Origin: Chaetorhynchus papuensis
Lineage: Eukaryota > Chordata > Aves > Passeriformes > Rhipiduridae
NCBI GenBank assembly: GCA_013396525.1
Contig: VWYX01000705.1
Location: 315,219 to 379,218 of the forward strand
Direction of reading: 5' to 3'
DNA: 64,000 bases
Part shown: positions 1 to 14,900 of the stretch, piece by piece
How positions within the stretch are numbered: the stretch's first letter is position 1
How the letters are laid out: every line of letters starts with the position of its first letter
The notes under the pieces: generated by a model
Told to the model about the DNA's origin: nothing
Databases searched by the model: none
Seen by the model: the letters and a program-made list of their open reading frames with translations, nothing else
Program-made: the position numbers and the translations under genes

Positions 1-36
1 GGAGAGGAGAGGAGAGGAGAGGAGAGGAGAGGAGAG
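1..36. repeat. (GGAGA)n simple repeat at window edge
   Basis: Seven uninterrupted copies of the pentamer GGAGA plus one extra base, running off the left edge. It is an ordinary purine-rich microsatellite. Its full length cannot be judged from this window. Confidence 0.95.
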
Positions 37-3000
37 CTCTCCCTGCCCTGCTGGGCACAGGGCACAGGCAGCTGGGCTGGCGGTGGGGCTTGGGCCAAGG
101 GGCTCCTCCTTCCTTGCTGTTGCTTGCAGGGATGGAGTATCACATTATCCCCACATTACAGGGCTTCCCTGCATCATCTTTCCAGACAAATGAGTGCTCC
201 ACCCTGCCTGATTCCTTCAGTTTGCCTGGAAGGACTTTCCCTTCTTGCCCTGTGGGCTGGACTCCCGCTTCCCTCCCACTCCTGAGCCCTTGAAGGCTGT
301 GCCAAGGAGTGAGCTGGCACTGCTGGGCTGTGGCACGGCCCTGCCTCTGCCTCCCTCCCTGCACGGCTGTGGGCCCGGGGCAGGGAGTACCCCACCCTTT
401 GGCTGGGGCAGAGGAGGCTCCGAGACTTGCTTTCATCCCAGCCCTGTCTGGGAAAGCTCCTGAACCTGCTCTGCGTCTGGGAGCGCAGGAATCCACAGCA
501 AAGCGGAGTGATGGCTCGCCTGAAGTGATTTCTGGAGGCAGACTGGTGTCAAACACCCTGTGCCCATGTGAAATATTCATCCACGTGGCACCTGTGAGAT
601 TCAAACCACAGTTTGGAGGGACACACTGGGGTTAAGCCCCACAGAAAACCTTCTGAGTGTGAAGCAAGTGTCACCGTGCCATACGCCTGAAACCAATAAT
701 CAGAAGCACAAACACCTCTGTCCCTCAGAACCTCCTTGCAACACCAACTGTGGAGCCTGATGGGAGCATCCCTAACTGTTTTGTTACTGGTCATTTGAGC
801 AGAGGAAGTGGAGGAGAGAGTGGAAGCAAAGCCCAGGGCTGGAAAATGGAAATGACTGTGAGGAAAGGAATGTGGAGCTTCACAACAGCTCAGAGTTGGC
901 GGGGGAGAGAAGAGCAGGGTGAAGGGGGAAGGAGGAAAAGCAGGAGGTAAATCACGGTGACAGGACTGCACAGTGTCGGGAGTGCCGTGTGTGGCACGGG
1001 CGGCCCCTCGGTGTCTCTGCTGGTGCCATACAGCCCTCGGCTGGCACTGCCGGGCACGGCACTTCCTTCCCTCACCAGAGCCCAGAGCCCAGACACAGCC
1101 TTTGCCAGCATGAGTCTAACACGTCTGCTGACATCCAGCCCCAGGACACTGCTCAGAGCAGAAGGGAGAGCCCTGAAATGTCTTGCCAAGCTGGTGTCTG
1201 TGTATGAGGATCACTGGTGTGAAGCCTCTGTGCCCAGCCCTGTGAGAGTGTGGGTGCAGAGTCTTGCAGTGCCAATTCACTTTCCCAGCAGAGGTAGTGG
1301 GACAGGGTGATGCTAAACATGAAGTATTTTTAGAGAGCCAAACAATCAAACTCTGCCTGAACACCTACCTGAAGAGTGACAGCAGCCTCCTGCCCTGGAA
1401 CACTGCCTAAAAACCCCTTACTCTCCCTACAAAGGCAAAAAGGGGAGGCCGTGGGGTCCCCCCAGATCTCTTGGAGTGGACACGCTGTGGATTCTCCCCG
1501 CGGAGCTGCGGGCCAGGCAGCTGCCCCGGCAGATGCTGCAGCCTGGCAGCCGCCTCGCTGTCTCCCCCGTGCTCTGTGTGCACAGAAAGGGAGGCACAAT
1601 CCAGGATGTGAAGGATTTACAGCCCTGGCAGACGCTGGTGACGGGCGATAGCGCGGTCGGGAATTCAGAGTGCAGTCTGAGGCCGAGCCTTGCCAGCGAT
1701 CGAACACCGCGGCAGAGCCACGAGCCCCGGGCTCTGACACGAGAGCCCCAAAGGGGCTGCAGGAGGCCGGGCCGGGCCAGGCCGTGGCATCCTCTCCAGG
1801 AGCCTCCCCTCTCCAGGAGCTCCTGCGCCTGGGATGGGCTTTTCTCTAGACATGGAAGGGAGGAAAGCAGTGCTTTGCTCAAGCCCACCCTCGGAAGCAG
1901 CAAAGGGCCAGTGGGATGCGTGTGGCTCAGCAGCCTGAGCCGGGGGAGCGGAACTGGGGGGCTCCTCACTAAAGCAGGCAGGAGCTGCTGCCAGGAAGGT
2001 CCCGATCCCAAGTGCTGCCTGCGTGGAGCAGCACTGCCCCATCCCAAAGCCCGGGTTTCCCCACGGAGAGGTAACGCTGGGAGTTGTGCAGACCCAGCCG
2101 CAGGCTCAGATCGTCACTGTTCCCTTGCTCCTGTTCGCTTTTCTATTCCCTCCAAGTAACTTCAGGGGAGACCTTACCCAGAAGGGATTAAATCACTTGC
2201 ACCCTGGTTTATTATTTAACTCACTCTGGCTAAGCTGATACAGAGCTCTGCTTCCATGCCCTGCAATTCGTTGTGCATTTAGCAGGCAAAGTCGGTTCTT
2301 CCACTTTATAGACGTGGAAGGAACATACAAACCAGACCTGGACTTCCAAAGGAAGAAGCCGTCAGCTCTCGAGCTGCCTCGCTGGCATTTTTAAGGTGTA
2401 TTATTTACATGCTGGAAAGGAGCCAACCAAAACCTCTCTTAAGAAATTTCTCCCTTACTTACAGAACAAAGTCTACTGCTTTGTGAAGATGAATAATTAA
2501 ATTCTGAGGTTTGGGCATCTTCTTTTATTGCTGAGATCTTGGCATAATCACTTTTCCATATTTGGGGAAAATGAGAATAAAAGTCAATGTTAAATGATGT
2601 ACAAAACTAAGATTAGTCTGTTTACCCCAGACTAACTCTTTGGATAAAGGAAAACTATTTTCATGCTTTGCATAAAATATGCATAAAATATGAAGTTGAT
2701 GCTTTCCAATCTTGATACAGTTTTTATAAACCCTCCTCTCTTTTTTAAGCCCATCACAATTAGCACTTCGAGAGTGTTGTGAATCTGCTCTTAACTACCA
2801 ATAAAACCAGTTTAATTAACCAGTGACATTAACCAGGTTAAGTGCCAAGATTCAAGTGGATTGAAAGAAAAGCTGTTTGGATCACTAGAACATGACTTCT
2901 GCTAGTCTGAGGGATCCTAAAATGGCGTGACAATGAGTGTGTGTAATGGATGGAGATGTGTTGCTGAAAGGCATTCCAGCATCTCTGTGGGCAAGTTATG

Positions 3001-6000
3001 GAGCAGAAAATTAAAAGGGGGGAAAAAATATCCCAAAGTAGCAATCAGTTTAATTTATTTAACAATTTTTTACCAAGAAAGAAAGAACCGAGTGCAGAGT
3101 CCATCGTGTTTCAGTTTGTCATTTTGGGGGGTATAAATCTTTCTAAACACTGCTGATGTTTTACTGCTGGGGACTCTGAGTCCTGCTGCTCTGGGGACAT
3201 TTGGCACACACCTGTGTCGGCTGCTGGCACGGAGAACGCGGGACACGGCCCAGCCCCACGCTGCAGGATGGAGGCTTTCAGCTTGGCAAAGGTTCCCAGT
3301 TAGGGCAGGCAATAAAAACACCCCACACAACTCAGATGAAATCCTACGTGGCTTTGGGATTCTGTCACCTTGGAGCGTTAAAGGTGGAGACTGAACAAGC
3401 ACTAATAGCAAAGTCCTACTTAAAAAAAAATCAGTGTATCCTTTGTGCAGAGGCAGATTCCCAGTGAGTTATTGCAGGGCTGGGGTACAGGGGAGGTGCC
3501 GAGGCAGCGAACACCCACCTCCAATAAAACTCAATATGTCAATGACTGAAAAATAAACCAAATTACTTGGCAAATAAAAATGCAAGGAAGCTGGCATTTT
3601 CCTGGTTATCTTCTCCAAGCCAGGAGTAGAGACATAAATATGTATGGCATCAGAAATGGCAGCAGAAATGTCTCTTTATCCTTCCCAGCACAAACCGAGT
3701 GTAGGAAAACTCCTCCACAGAGGCCCCTCTCTCTGAGGTGATGCCCTAAGCAGAGCTAAGTTCAGAGACACCAACCAAACTCAGCTCTTACAAAATAAAA
3801 TGTAGCACACATTGGTTCAGGTATTAACACTGCAGGACATAGTCTAAATCTGAATATATTTCTGTACTTTGGTTTAGCTGCTTGTTTTAAGTGCACCAAA
3901 TGCTTTAGTTTGAGCTTCCACACAGACATCTCAGCATCCTTCCCACACAGGGTGCCAGGTTCACGGAATCCTGGGTATTGGTTCAGGACACGAAAGGCAA
4001 AAAATTTCTTACATGAGTTTTGGCCTCAGCTTAACCCTGTCCAGTTCCTATTCTTCAGCCTTAGTGGTGCCTCAAACTTCTTTCACTCAAAAATTATTTT
4101 GGGCCAATAAAGAGAGAGTGAAGCACATCAGATCAAGGAAGTTTTTTACCAGATTTTTTACATCTCACTCTCCTCAGCACAAGCTTTTAGGGGCAACGTT
4201 CCTGCAGCCGTTGTAAGTGAGGCTGAGAAACAGCACCTTACAGCCTTTTCTTCCCTGTTTTTCTCCTCAAAAAGAGAGTTGCTGCTTTTCAAACTCATTG
4301 TACAACCTAAGCAGCACCTGGGGCCGACGCTGCTCCCAGGGAAGTGTGAGCCCCGCGGTTTCCCAGGTCTCGCTCCGCTCGGGCGCGGCTGTGGTTATGT
4401 TACTTTGTTCCTCCTGCCAGCTCCGGCCCTTCTCCAGCCCCCGACACAACACGGAACCAAAGGCTGCAGCTGCCAGCACTGACACCGCCACCCCCCTTCG
4501 TTCTCAGCACTCCCCTTTTAAAGCTCGTAGTGACCACAGAAAGTACCAGAAGTATTTTGTTGCTATTTGCAGCTGCACACTTCTCGCCCTGACTCCGGTC
4601 AACAGACTTGGCAAACCACTTAATTCAGGGAACAACTGCACGGACACAGTCCTTCCCTGCAGCTGGGGAAGGGCCAAACCCACAGGACAGCTGCTGGAAG
4701 CTCAAGGGCTAAGTAAGAGACAAACAATTAATGGGATTTCTTATTAATCTCCAACTTTGATATAAATACATTATTTTTACCTGGCAATTAAAAATCTGCA
4801 CTATTTTTTCCCAAGGTAAGAAAGCTCCATTAACCTTCATTTTGCACATTTAGACATGACAGGAAGCTCAAAATTTTCCCAGGAAATATGCTACAATAGA
4901 CACATCTTTTCTACTCTCAATCACTGCCTTTCTAGAGAGCTTTTGAGACAGTTCACATTTAATGTGAAAGCAATAATATACTTTGGTATGTTAACACGGG
5001 GCAGAACTTAATTCTAGAACTCTAATTGTTGGAGCTCACCGAATGCAGGGTTGGAGATGCCACTACGTGGAAGAAAATAAATGTTTTTAGGATTAAAGCT
5101 CAAGATCTGAAACACTGAAAAGACTGAAGGAAACAATCTGCATGAAAACTCAAATATTTGTTTCTGTGATACAGGCACTAAGAAGTGAATGACATTGGGT
5201 CCATTTCTCTCAAGGGAATGCATTTTACACCAAAAATATAAAATAAACCCACAGAGCATCAAAAGGATCATGGGAGACGGACAACAGAGTTTTGAAAAAA
5301 AATGATGACAACACAAAATATCTACAATGCACACACACACCCTGGAAGGTTTATATATGCTCTATATATATTTCAAAGTACACATAAGCTGCCCATGTGG
5401 CAGGTTGAGAAAATAGGAATACATCTTGGGAAGGTCATGAAGGAAAAAACCACAGAGGAAAATGAGTTATTTACATTCAATAATTCAGTAGCCTTTACCA
5501 CCTCTATATACAAACAGGCTCTATATATGTACAGACTGCGCTGGGAGCCGAGTGAAGTTATTCCAAACACAAAAGAAAAATACAAAACCCCTTGATAATT
5601 CACTTGAACAAGCATTTACAGGTTGCAGAGATTTCTCCATTTACAAAGAAAATACTACACAGGGAACAGAGAACTCGCATCTTTGGGGAACTTTAAGTCC
5701 TTACAAGAGGTGTGTGCTCCCAATGAACCACACAGCCACTGGAAAAAGCAGAATACTTGCTGTGCAAGGAGGTTTTTAGGGGGTTACAATTGCATTTATC
5801 ATGCCAGACATATCTTAATTATGAAACTAGTTAACAAGTCATAATTTAGTTGCTGTCAAGGGACAGTTAGAAAAGAAAACCCAAAATCTGGGTTTTCAAT
5901 TCCCAGATCAACTCAAATATGTACCTTCCCCTCCTGCAGCACAATTCCAAAACCCACACAGTACAGAAGTGCTGCCATTTTACAGGTGGCATTGCCCGTT

Positions 6001-7640
6001 ACCAGAGCCCTCTGTCCTTTATAGGTTTTATACCCATTTCAGATGTACAAAGCATTTTGTATTTCATTTTGTACAAAGCAGATCAACACCCTCCAAGCAG
6101 GAAAACAGAGACCACCCTTGCCTGGCCTGGTAAATTATGATGTTACAATTGGTCTCTTTTCCCTTCCCAGGAGGACGCTTGTCTCACAGCCAGTGCTGCA
6201 AAGGGACACCACTCACTGTTCCTTACCCCATCCAGGGCTATTTATATTCCTTTTCTCCCCAAGTTTTATCAGCAGCTCATGCAGGGAACAAATACTAAAA
6301 CCCACACCCCAAGCACCGAGTAGGAATTTTCAAGAGAGAAAATGTTGCTGTAGCTTGAAGGCTGTTTTCTTTTTTGGATGCTAACCTTCAAGAAGTTGCA
6401 ACAGTCCAGAGCCGTGGCTGCAGCTGTGTTAGTAACTGGATGGCAAAGCCAAGGCAGTGATGGTGCAAGGAGCAGGGAGCAGGCAAAGAAGAGCAAGTAG
6501 AAGAATGGATTTCTGGAACAGGAACAGTTCTTATGGATCTTGGAAGTACTGCCAGCTTTCTTCCCCCTCCAGGGGACAAAAGTCCATGGGAAGTTTAAAA
6601 GGTTGAAGTAAATAGTGTGGTTTGCTCATCAGTACAGGGAGTATCAGACTTGCTCATCCCAACAATGAAAGTGAGCACACCAGGCTGAGAAGAGCACTTA
6701 GGAACTGAGTGTATTTAAATCATTATTAAAAAAAAATTAAAATCACTAATTGTCAATCTACCACTTCCAGAACTATTTTACTGAGGATCAAGACCTAAAA
6801 TGTTATGTCACCATCTCAGATGGCAGAAGTTTCTACAGCAAACAGCAATTAAGCAGCAGAGACAGGGCAGTCCACACACAGCCTGCTGCAGCAGTCATCT
6901 GTCAACACACTCCTCAAAATCCCAGCCCTGCTCCTGGAACGGATGCCAAATCCATCCACTGGTGGGTACAGAACACAGGAACAGCCTCCCCCACACGCTG
7001 TGCTCTAGAGTTTGTCAGGGCATCACCAGCTCCCAGTGCTGTGACAGCACTCAGGCTCCCTTCCCTTGCTCCCAGCAAGGACTGCAGATCCCCCAACACC
7101 GACCATCTGCACTCCAGGTATTTACAGAGGTGCAGCAGGACACGGGGATTTGGTCCAGATCTGCATTTCCAGTTAGTCCCAAGCATGAGCAGGGGGTTCA
7201 TCCCTCCCCCCAGTTCAGGCTGGGAGCTGAGGGAAGTGTGCAAACTTCCTTCCCTGGCAGCAGGGGCTCGGTGACCACAGCAAGCTGTGGCACAGAGAGC
7301 GCTCACTGAGCCTGGGGAGCGGCAATTCCGTAAGGAACCCACTTCAGCCCCAAGCTGTGGAACTTCAGTCCCGCTCTTTCCGGCCCCTGAGTGGCTCACC
7401 GAGTGCTTGAGAGGTGCCACACCTGCAGCGATCCTGCTCTGGCAGCTGAGCCTTCCTTAAGTACACGTGGAGGTTTAAACAGAGTTTAGTTCTTGCCTCA
7501 TTAGTGAGTTCAGCAGAGAGATGTGGGCTGCAAGACAGAAGCCTGGTTAGAGCAGCCTGGAACATGCCAAGTCCTGTCGAATTCCAATTGTACAGACTTG
7601 TTAGTATTTTTGGAATATGGTGATTGCCTAAACAAGACTC
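37..7640. other. Intergenic stretch downstream of SBNO1; no gene recognised
   Basis: No exon with splice sites and recognisable protein was found on either strand. In human the next gene on this side is CDK2AP1; none of its conserved protein is visible here. Open frames around 140-604, 1476-2159 and 6750-7420 overlap on both strands, lack repeated codon bias and match no family I know, so I read them as chance frames in GC-richer DNA. The part nearest SBNO1, from about 4.7 to 7.6 kb, is AT-rich and could hold a longer alternative SBNO1 3' UTR. Minus-strand AATAAA-type signals occur at 2524-2529 and 2208-2213. Confidence 0.6.
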
Positions 7641-7644
7641 CACT

Positions 7645-8915
7645 TCTTGTTAGTACAATAACTTTTATTTGACATCTACAAGATCATTATCTTGTAGTTT
7701 TTTGGACAGGTTTATACAATCTCAATTTTTCAATAGTGCAACCTGTGCAAGCAAGAAATGACAAACATTGTCCTTCACTTTCTTATAAACATCTACTATT
7801 ATAGGCAAAACAAAACTTACCCATATTATAGATAAGTGACTATTCACATTTGTACATTACAATTTCTTTTAAACAGCTCCAGATAAACTCTACAATGTCT
7901 TACAACATATTAAACAGTATTCAAGTTACTGGGTAACAGAAACAGCACATACAGCGGAACCCTCAAGTGTTTCCCATTCTCTAATTTACAGCTCAAGTAA
8001 GGTTTCATCTTACAAGTGACAAATTAAATTACGTTAATGAAGTAAAAAATATAAGATTGTATGCGAGATGGAAGTGAATTTGCACTTAAGTTTCCATAAC
8101 CACCTCAGATTAAGGAAATGCTTCAATTTAAGGAATACAGGCATCCAGCCATCTTTGCAGTACACATTAGGAATACCATTAATACATTAAAAATGAACTA
8201 ATTTTAATTTAAGATGTTTATCACAAAAAGAACATGTTGTAGACTCAAATATATAACTCCCAGGAGAGAACCAGAAAAAATGCAACACCTGGGTATAAAC
8301 ACTATAAAAATGCAATAACCAATGCTGTACAACTAAGATTGTGTTTCTCTCTGAATTCCTGTCTCGTGTGTTTATCCTGTCCATGCCCGTTTCCAAAGAC
8401 ATGCACTGTCAAACAGAAACTGGGAAGGAACCTGAATGCATGATGTGCAACCTCTAGGTTTCATGCTTTTATAAACTCAAATTGAAGAGAAAAACCCAAT
8501 ATATTTTTTCTATATATATACTCAATACATGCATTCAAGATCTCCCACAGCAATGGCATCGATGCACTGCGTTAAACCCTGAGCACTGTATGACAAGATA
8601 AAAATAAAGCCTGCTTGGGGATTTTCAAGCATTTTCAAACAAATTGTGGTTTGTAGCTTAAAAGGCCAAAAGTAAAAGCAAACAGGAAGCACTACAGAGA
8701 GCATAAGGAAAGACAGATGCACCACCATAAACAACTGCTGGCTTTCAGTTCTACCAACCTTTTTAGATCTCTTTATTCCCAAAGTATTTGAGAGCACACA
8801 ACTGAACTGAAAAAGTTATATTTCTTTGGAATCTGTCCCTGATTTTTTATGCAAGTGATATGCTTTTACAGCCTTTTCCTCAAACACCAAAGTCAACACC
8901 TGTAGCTTGTCCTCT
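7645..8915 (-). other. SBNO1: SBNO1 3' untranslated region (proximal form)
   Basis: This is AT-rich sequence between the SBNO1 stop codon and the first AATAAA on the minus strand. It has no open frame of note and no splice sites that would continue the coding frame. The right border is exact (stop codon). The left border is inferred from the signal at 7664-7669. Confidence 0.6.
7664..7669 (-). promoter_or_regulatory. SBNO1: Likely SBNO1 polyadenylation signal AATAAA
   Basis: The plus strand reads TTTATT, so the minus strand carries AATAAA. It lies 1.25 kb downstream of the SBNO1 stop codon and is the first canonical signal after it, so cleavage would fall near 7640-7650. Use of more distal signals cannot be excluded. 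Confidence 0.6.
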
Positions 8916-11900
8916 TTATGCATTGTTGAGGTTGGTGATGCTCTGGGGGTGGTGCTGCTGCCAGATCTGCTGCTGCTGCACTGCGAGCTGCTGCGACTGG
9001 TCGGACGTCGACAGGAGGTTCACGAGGGGCGACACACAATTTGCAGGAATGATCAAACCTGAGAACGGCAACACATCAATGGTTTCACAAACACAGCAGC
9101 AGTTTGTTCATTAAGACCTCAGGCTGATTATTCCACTGTTTAATTTATGCAACATTCAACAATGACCGTTTCCAAAGTCAGGTCTAATCAGCACAGCCAC
9201 AAGTCCTGCTCCTCAGTCCTTCCCATCCTTTAGGTAGTAAAGCAGGAGAAAGAAGTTCCCATTTTTGCCTGACAATGAACTTTATTCTTATGTTACCTGC
9301 TGTCACAACACGTCAGCTATTTTTGCTTTTTTGGTCTCACAGAAGTTACATCACCATGAAAGTTTAAACACGGAAAAACCTACTTGCAACATCCCAGAAA
9401 ACTGTTACTAGAGGAGAAGCTGCCATGGTATTGGCACATCCACAGGAAGTCCACATTTAAAAAAAAAACATCTGGAGAGTTCAGCCTCTGAGGTCCCTGT
9501 TTTCAGGGCTTCACTATGAGGTCTATCATCTTCAAGTCATTTTACAAACTTTCAGTAGCTCAAAACCCATAAAACCAATTATTTCAAAGGTCTACTATTC
9601 ATTGACAAAAGTGAGGGGAAAAAAGTGGAGCCGTTACGATGGCAAGGCAGCTTGGCTGGAACAGGCTGTGTATGATGTTTTTGCTGCAATAAATCCAAAG
9701 AACTGAGAGGTTAAGTGTTCCAAAGTCTGGCTGAAAAAGAAACCTGCCTTCTTTAACCTGCCACACCAGTGTTTGCACTATAATGTACTGTTGAAGATTT
9801 CTCCACCTGCACTTCTGCTCCTCCCCAGCAGACCTGTTCTCTTTTAAGCATCTTCACACAAACTCAGCCACGTGGCTGTCGACACAGAGCCACTCACCAG
9901 TTACAGGCACCCCCTGCTCCAAGGTGCAGCAGAGGAGCAGCCCATGCACCTACCTACGATCCTCTGCCCATCTTCTGTCCTTAGGCGAACGATTTGCATT
10001 TTCACATTTGTGCCACTCACGGAGGCCAGGACTCCTTCCACCTTCGTCCACACGCTCAGCACGGAGCCACACAGGACGTAGTAGGTTCTGCAGCGGAGCC
10101 CCACCTCACAGACCAGCCCCAGGCCTGCCTTCTTGCAATTGCCTCTCCTGCAGACAGAGAGAAAAGCTTTCCAAACCATTCTGCAAACAAAAGTATCCAA
10201 TCTCCTTAAGAATGAGACTTGAAGTTATTTAAAATGCATTCGGAGTTGAGCAAGGGCTGCACACACACTAAGGGAAGGACACTCTGACCACAGGTAATGG
10301 TAAAGCTTTGGGAAGGCTTGGCCTAGTTAAGCTCACATCTTCAGAATGGACAGAGCTTTGAGTCAAAGATACCACCATTTAGGTCACCTGAGAACTGGAG
10401 TATGTTACAGGACACTGGTATCTGATCGGAGTTATTTCAGAAGCTCCAATATTAATCTGAAACTTCTACCAGTTATGCAGTTCCTCAGGAACTCAGCCAT
10501 CAGCTGAGTTCAGACACACAAGAGGCAGCAGAGGAACAGCTGTTTCTGACATCCGTCTCATCTCTAAACATCCCCCCCAATGACATTTGAACTATCAGAC
10601 TACAATAACAGAACAGATTAAGACACTTCAAGCACAAGCTACTCCTGAGTCACTGTACTTCAGCTGAGTGTAATTTATACATAATATATATAATATGCAA
10701 TATACAGTATTTATCTCTTGTATCAGGACTTCAGGGTAAGTGCAAAGCTCGATGTTTTCACTCAGAAGTTGGGTCATTTGACTGATCATGGGACAACTTC
10801 CCTTAAGCAAGAAACACCAGACTTTACAAGAGAACAGAAACAGTGATAAACCAGTCTGAGTGAAACAGTTAAAGCACCATGTACACAAACACTGACCAGT
10901 AGGCATGGGTGCAGGTGTCTGCAGAGGAGTTGTACTGCTCCAGCCAGTGTGGCAGAGCATCCTCAGAAGGTACCTGCAAGAGTCATCCAAAGTGGGAATA
11001 AATTGAAACACATCAAAACACACATAGAATAAAAACAATTTGGTCATTATCATGAGAAAGGAAGGAGCACCAACATCACGATGGTGTAGAGAGGTACAGC
11101 ATCCTACATTATAGTAATTTTTAACTATCCATCTCAAAGGATGAGCAAAATGCTTAAACACAGCAGAACCTCGGAGCTTTTTCACTAATCCACCTGGATC
11201 TGAGTTTCCTCAAGTTGTTGCAAATTCAATACTTGCTACGCCCTAAGGAACCTCATTTTTTATTACCATACCACAGATAACTGATATGCAGAAAGAAGTT
11301 CAGAAATGGATACAGGAATGCCAAAATCATGTAGATCTGCTTTAAAAGACCCAAATAAAAGCTCTGCTCTCTGGAGAAAGAAGCCTAGTTTTTGACTTGC
11401 TAAAGTTATACATAAATACCAAAAAAAGAAAGCCCTTATAATCCTTTTCAAACTTTTCTAAGTTAAAAAGAAGCATAATTTTAATGGTTACCTTCTTATA
11501 TTTCTTTTTCAGGTCTGCACATGTTTCTAGTTTGAGTTGTTTCCCAGTATTTGGTCTGTATATTAAAAAAAGCTTCTTTTTAGGATTCACTTCTTTTACT
11601 AGAATTGCTGTTTTCTTGTTATTTCTTATCTGAAAAAAAAAAAGAGACAAACAAAAAACTTCCTAAATGAAAACATGATGAAAGTATCTGCTTAAGTGAT
11701 TCCATATTGTGTTCTTTACAGAGCAATAGGAGTGTGTAACAGTACAACCAAGGACAATAATACACCTCCAGAACACAGCAATTCACATTAACCTCACGGT
11801 GAAACCACAAGGTTTCCTGATGCAGGTTTAAATAAGAGCTGTTGATTTGGGCTGATACTCCTATCAGAAAACATTCTGAGGAGGTAAAAGGGAGAATTTC

Positions 11901-14900
11901 ATACTTAGCATTAAAAAAACCTCTTAAAATTAATTTTAATGTAAGACTCAAAATATTTTGCAGAACTGAACAGTAATTAGTTTGAACAGTAAGTTTTTCA
12001 GTTTAGCCCCCAAAACCTTCTCTGAACATAATCCAAGAGACAGAAGAATCTCACCTGTAGTGATAAATAAAATCCATCATCTGGACCTGTCTGTTCTGCC
12101 CAGATCTTTGTTGCTTCATCCCAAGACATTCCTCTCTCCACACTGATCTACAAGAGAGCAGTGCAGGGTTATTTGAGTGGGAGCAGGCTTTAAACCAGTT
12201 ACATAGGAACTGAACACGTTGTAAAAACTTACTGGCAAGTTTTATTAGTTCCTAAAGAGATGGTACAGCATTAACTTACTGTGTACAGCTCTACATGTCC
12301 AGAGGTAGAATATCCAGGAGTTAAAAACTTCTTAACATCTGCCTTCCTCACTTTCTCATCCCCAGAGCCCAAATCTGAAAAGGAAAGCAGAGTTATTCTG
12401 TTGCTCTGTTCTCACTGAAGTTCAAGATCACTGTGAAATTATTTACTCACCTAAGATGCCCATGTCATATCTTCCATTCTTTTTAGCATTTTGAATAACT
12501 GCATTTAACGTGTCAGAGAAGTACTGGAACAAAGCATTCTGCTGATGGACTTCCATACCAAGAATTCGATTCAGAAATTTCCCTATATTGTTGTAATCTT
12601 AAAAAAGAATAAGAAATACATGTATTAGGTCAAAGATTAAGTTTGATAACCACAGGCCCTCAATCAGTATTCAAAGACTCTTACAAAGACTATTTAAATA
12701 CATTCTTTCAGAAATGAAGGAAACATTAAGTTCTTCAAAAAAGGTCACTTTTTAGATAGTTATAAATTCAGTTCTGCTGCTGGGAATCCACTGTCATGAC
12801 GTAAGATATTCCTAGGGACGTTCTACAGATACACTGAACACCCAAATACCTTTATCAAGCGTCAGTATTCCAGATCTGTCTTCTACATTTATCAAGCCTA
12901 CGCCAATCAATCCCTGACGAACATCTAGGAAAGAGAAAGAAGTTAAATCATAGCTGCTTTGCCATCTAAAAATAACCCCATGAAGTAACAGCTTGTTTAG
13001 CCATATGATCCGATTCCAAAGCCTCTGACACCCCTCACTTCCCATTACTTGAAGTTTCTACCTAATCCATCAATAAGCAAGACACAGCTTTGCCTTCTGT
13101 CCCTCCAGGAAGCACAGGCAGGGGAAAGCACCAGTGGCACCATGCATGAGAACAAGATATTCCAACAGGTTATGGGAAAATGAAGGTAAAGAACTGTTTA
13201 TAATACACTGGGGCCAAGCAGATACAGAACATTCCTTATACTGAGGGTTCACAGATCTGGTTTCATGCATGAACTTCAACATTCAAGCAATGTGCACGGA
13301 CTCTCACTGGGTGTTACTCCCATCTGTCTCAGCTGAGCATTTTAAACTGTAACAATGTTTTACAGCTCTAAAATTATTTAGATTTTCTGCATACTGGAGA
13401 AGGATCAAAAGATAGCTCTTGCAGCCAGTGCATTTTCTCACCTTTGAAGAAGTCTCCAGGAAAATCAGGAGGAGGTGAGACCATTGGGGAGTCCAAGTTC
13501 ACAATGGATTTCATAACAATCTCCAGAGCATTTCTGCCATACTGTGTAAGAAAAAAAGTTGCTCCATCAATGCCCTCCAGTGTTTGTGCCTCAGCCCCAG
13601 GCACACACGGTTTAACAGGTATTTTTAATTCACAATGAAAAGCTTTTCTGTGCAATAGTGAAGGGAATTGTTTATTACCTTCATGTAGTGTATTTTATAA
13701 CTGAAAACGGCCCAGTCTTAATTTTTAATTAGAACTGCCAAATTAATCTTTCATTGTGGCTTAAAGGACACACACCATTTACTTAAGACTTTGATTGTTT
13801 GCAAAACCAGAAAAGTGATTTACACACGTGTGCTCCACGTGGCTTCACAAACAGAATTATGGGTTACAGAAAGAGGCCTTCCATCAGAAAGTGAGTTAAA
13901 GGCAAGGGATGGAAAAGAACCTTCCTCAACAGGTCATTTGTGTAATAAGCACCACAGCACGAGTTCTCCAACAAAAACAGAATTGTCACCTTGTTGTCAA
14001 AATTGAATCTGCTGAGGTCTCGAGTTTCTGTAGCCCGTCTGTCCCCGTGGGTGAGGGCTCCCTGTTAAGACACACCATTAGCATTAAATACAACTTTTAA
14101 GAAAAAGAAATCTAACTTGCATTTTCTCAAAGGAAGGATCAGACCTCTTGAAACATCTTACCAAGCTCTCCAGTCTTTTTGCAACTATAGATGCAAATCT
14201 TTGCTCTCCTGCCAGTTCAGAAATGAGGAACACGTACTCTGGAGCAGTCACTTGGTTGGATCTATGAGTTCTTCCTGGATAATTAAGTAGCAGCACATAT
14301 GTTAGATAAATTCTACTTCACTGAAAATTTCTAATAAAATATGAACTGTGAAGAGTAAGGAAAAAAGCTAGAACTTAATCCTGCTAAAAATTAGTTTTCT
14401 GCTGTAATACAGCAAACAGAAGGCAGCACACAGATACCCTAAAAGTTGTGGCAACTTTTACAAAGACACTCCATATGTGAATAAAACTCCAAAGCTGCAG
14501 CATAGGCTTATTTGCAAGGTTTCTTTCAAAGCTTTCAAGACAACTAGCTGTGACCACAGATAAAGCTGATTCTATTCATGGGTATAGGAGACTGGAGGGG
14601 TCCTTAGGAGGTTGCCTACTCAATCTGATTTTCCAGGAGCTAGCACTAAGTTCAGTTATTCTTCCTGAGTCTGCTGGGGAAGGACACACAGCGAGTGATT
14701 TACCAAACTGCTGGATGGCTCTGTCCGCGCTCCACGGCAGCTCCAGGGTCATGTGAACCCTCCGCCTCTGGTTCTTGGCCCTGCGGTCTGCTTGCAGAGA
14801 GATACCAGAGCTGGCAGCCTCCGAGATGATGGCGATGTTCTTTCATTGAGAAAAGAGCTCTTAGTTAGCAGTAAACCCAAGACCAAGCTTCAGTTTCCAG

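Noticed and set aside
140..2159. Several open frames of 140-230 codons on both strands
   Set aside because: GC-rich, low-stop DNA gives overlapping frames on both strands. The peptides are compositionally biased, match no family and have no fitting splice sites.
6750..7420. Three overlapping open frames of about 170 codons
   Set aside because: Two frames on plus and one on minus over the same bases with no codon preference or homology; most likely chance.
1..7640. Expectation of CDK2AP1 next to SBNO1
   Set aside because: By synteny the gene should lie on this side, but none of its conserved protein segments appear in any frame, so it must be beyond the window.
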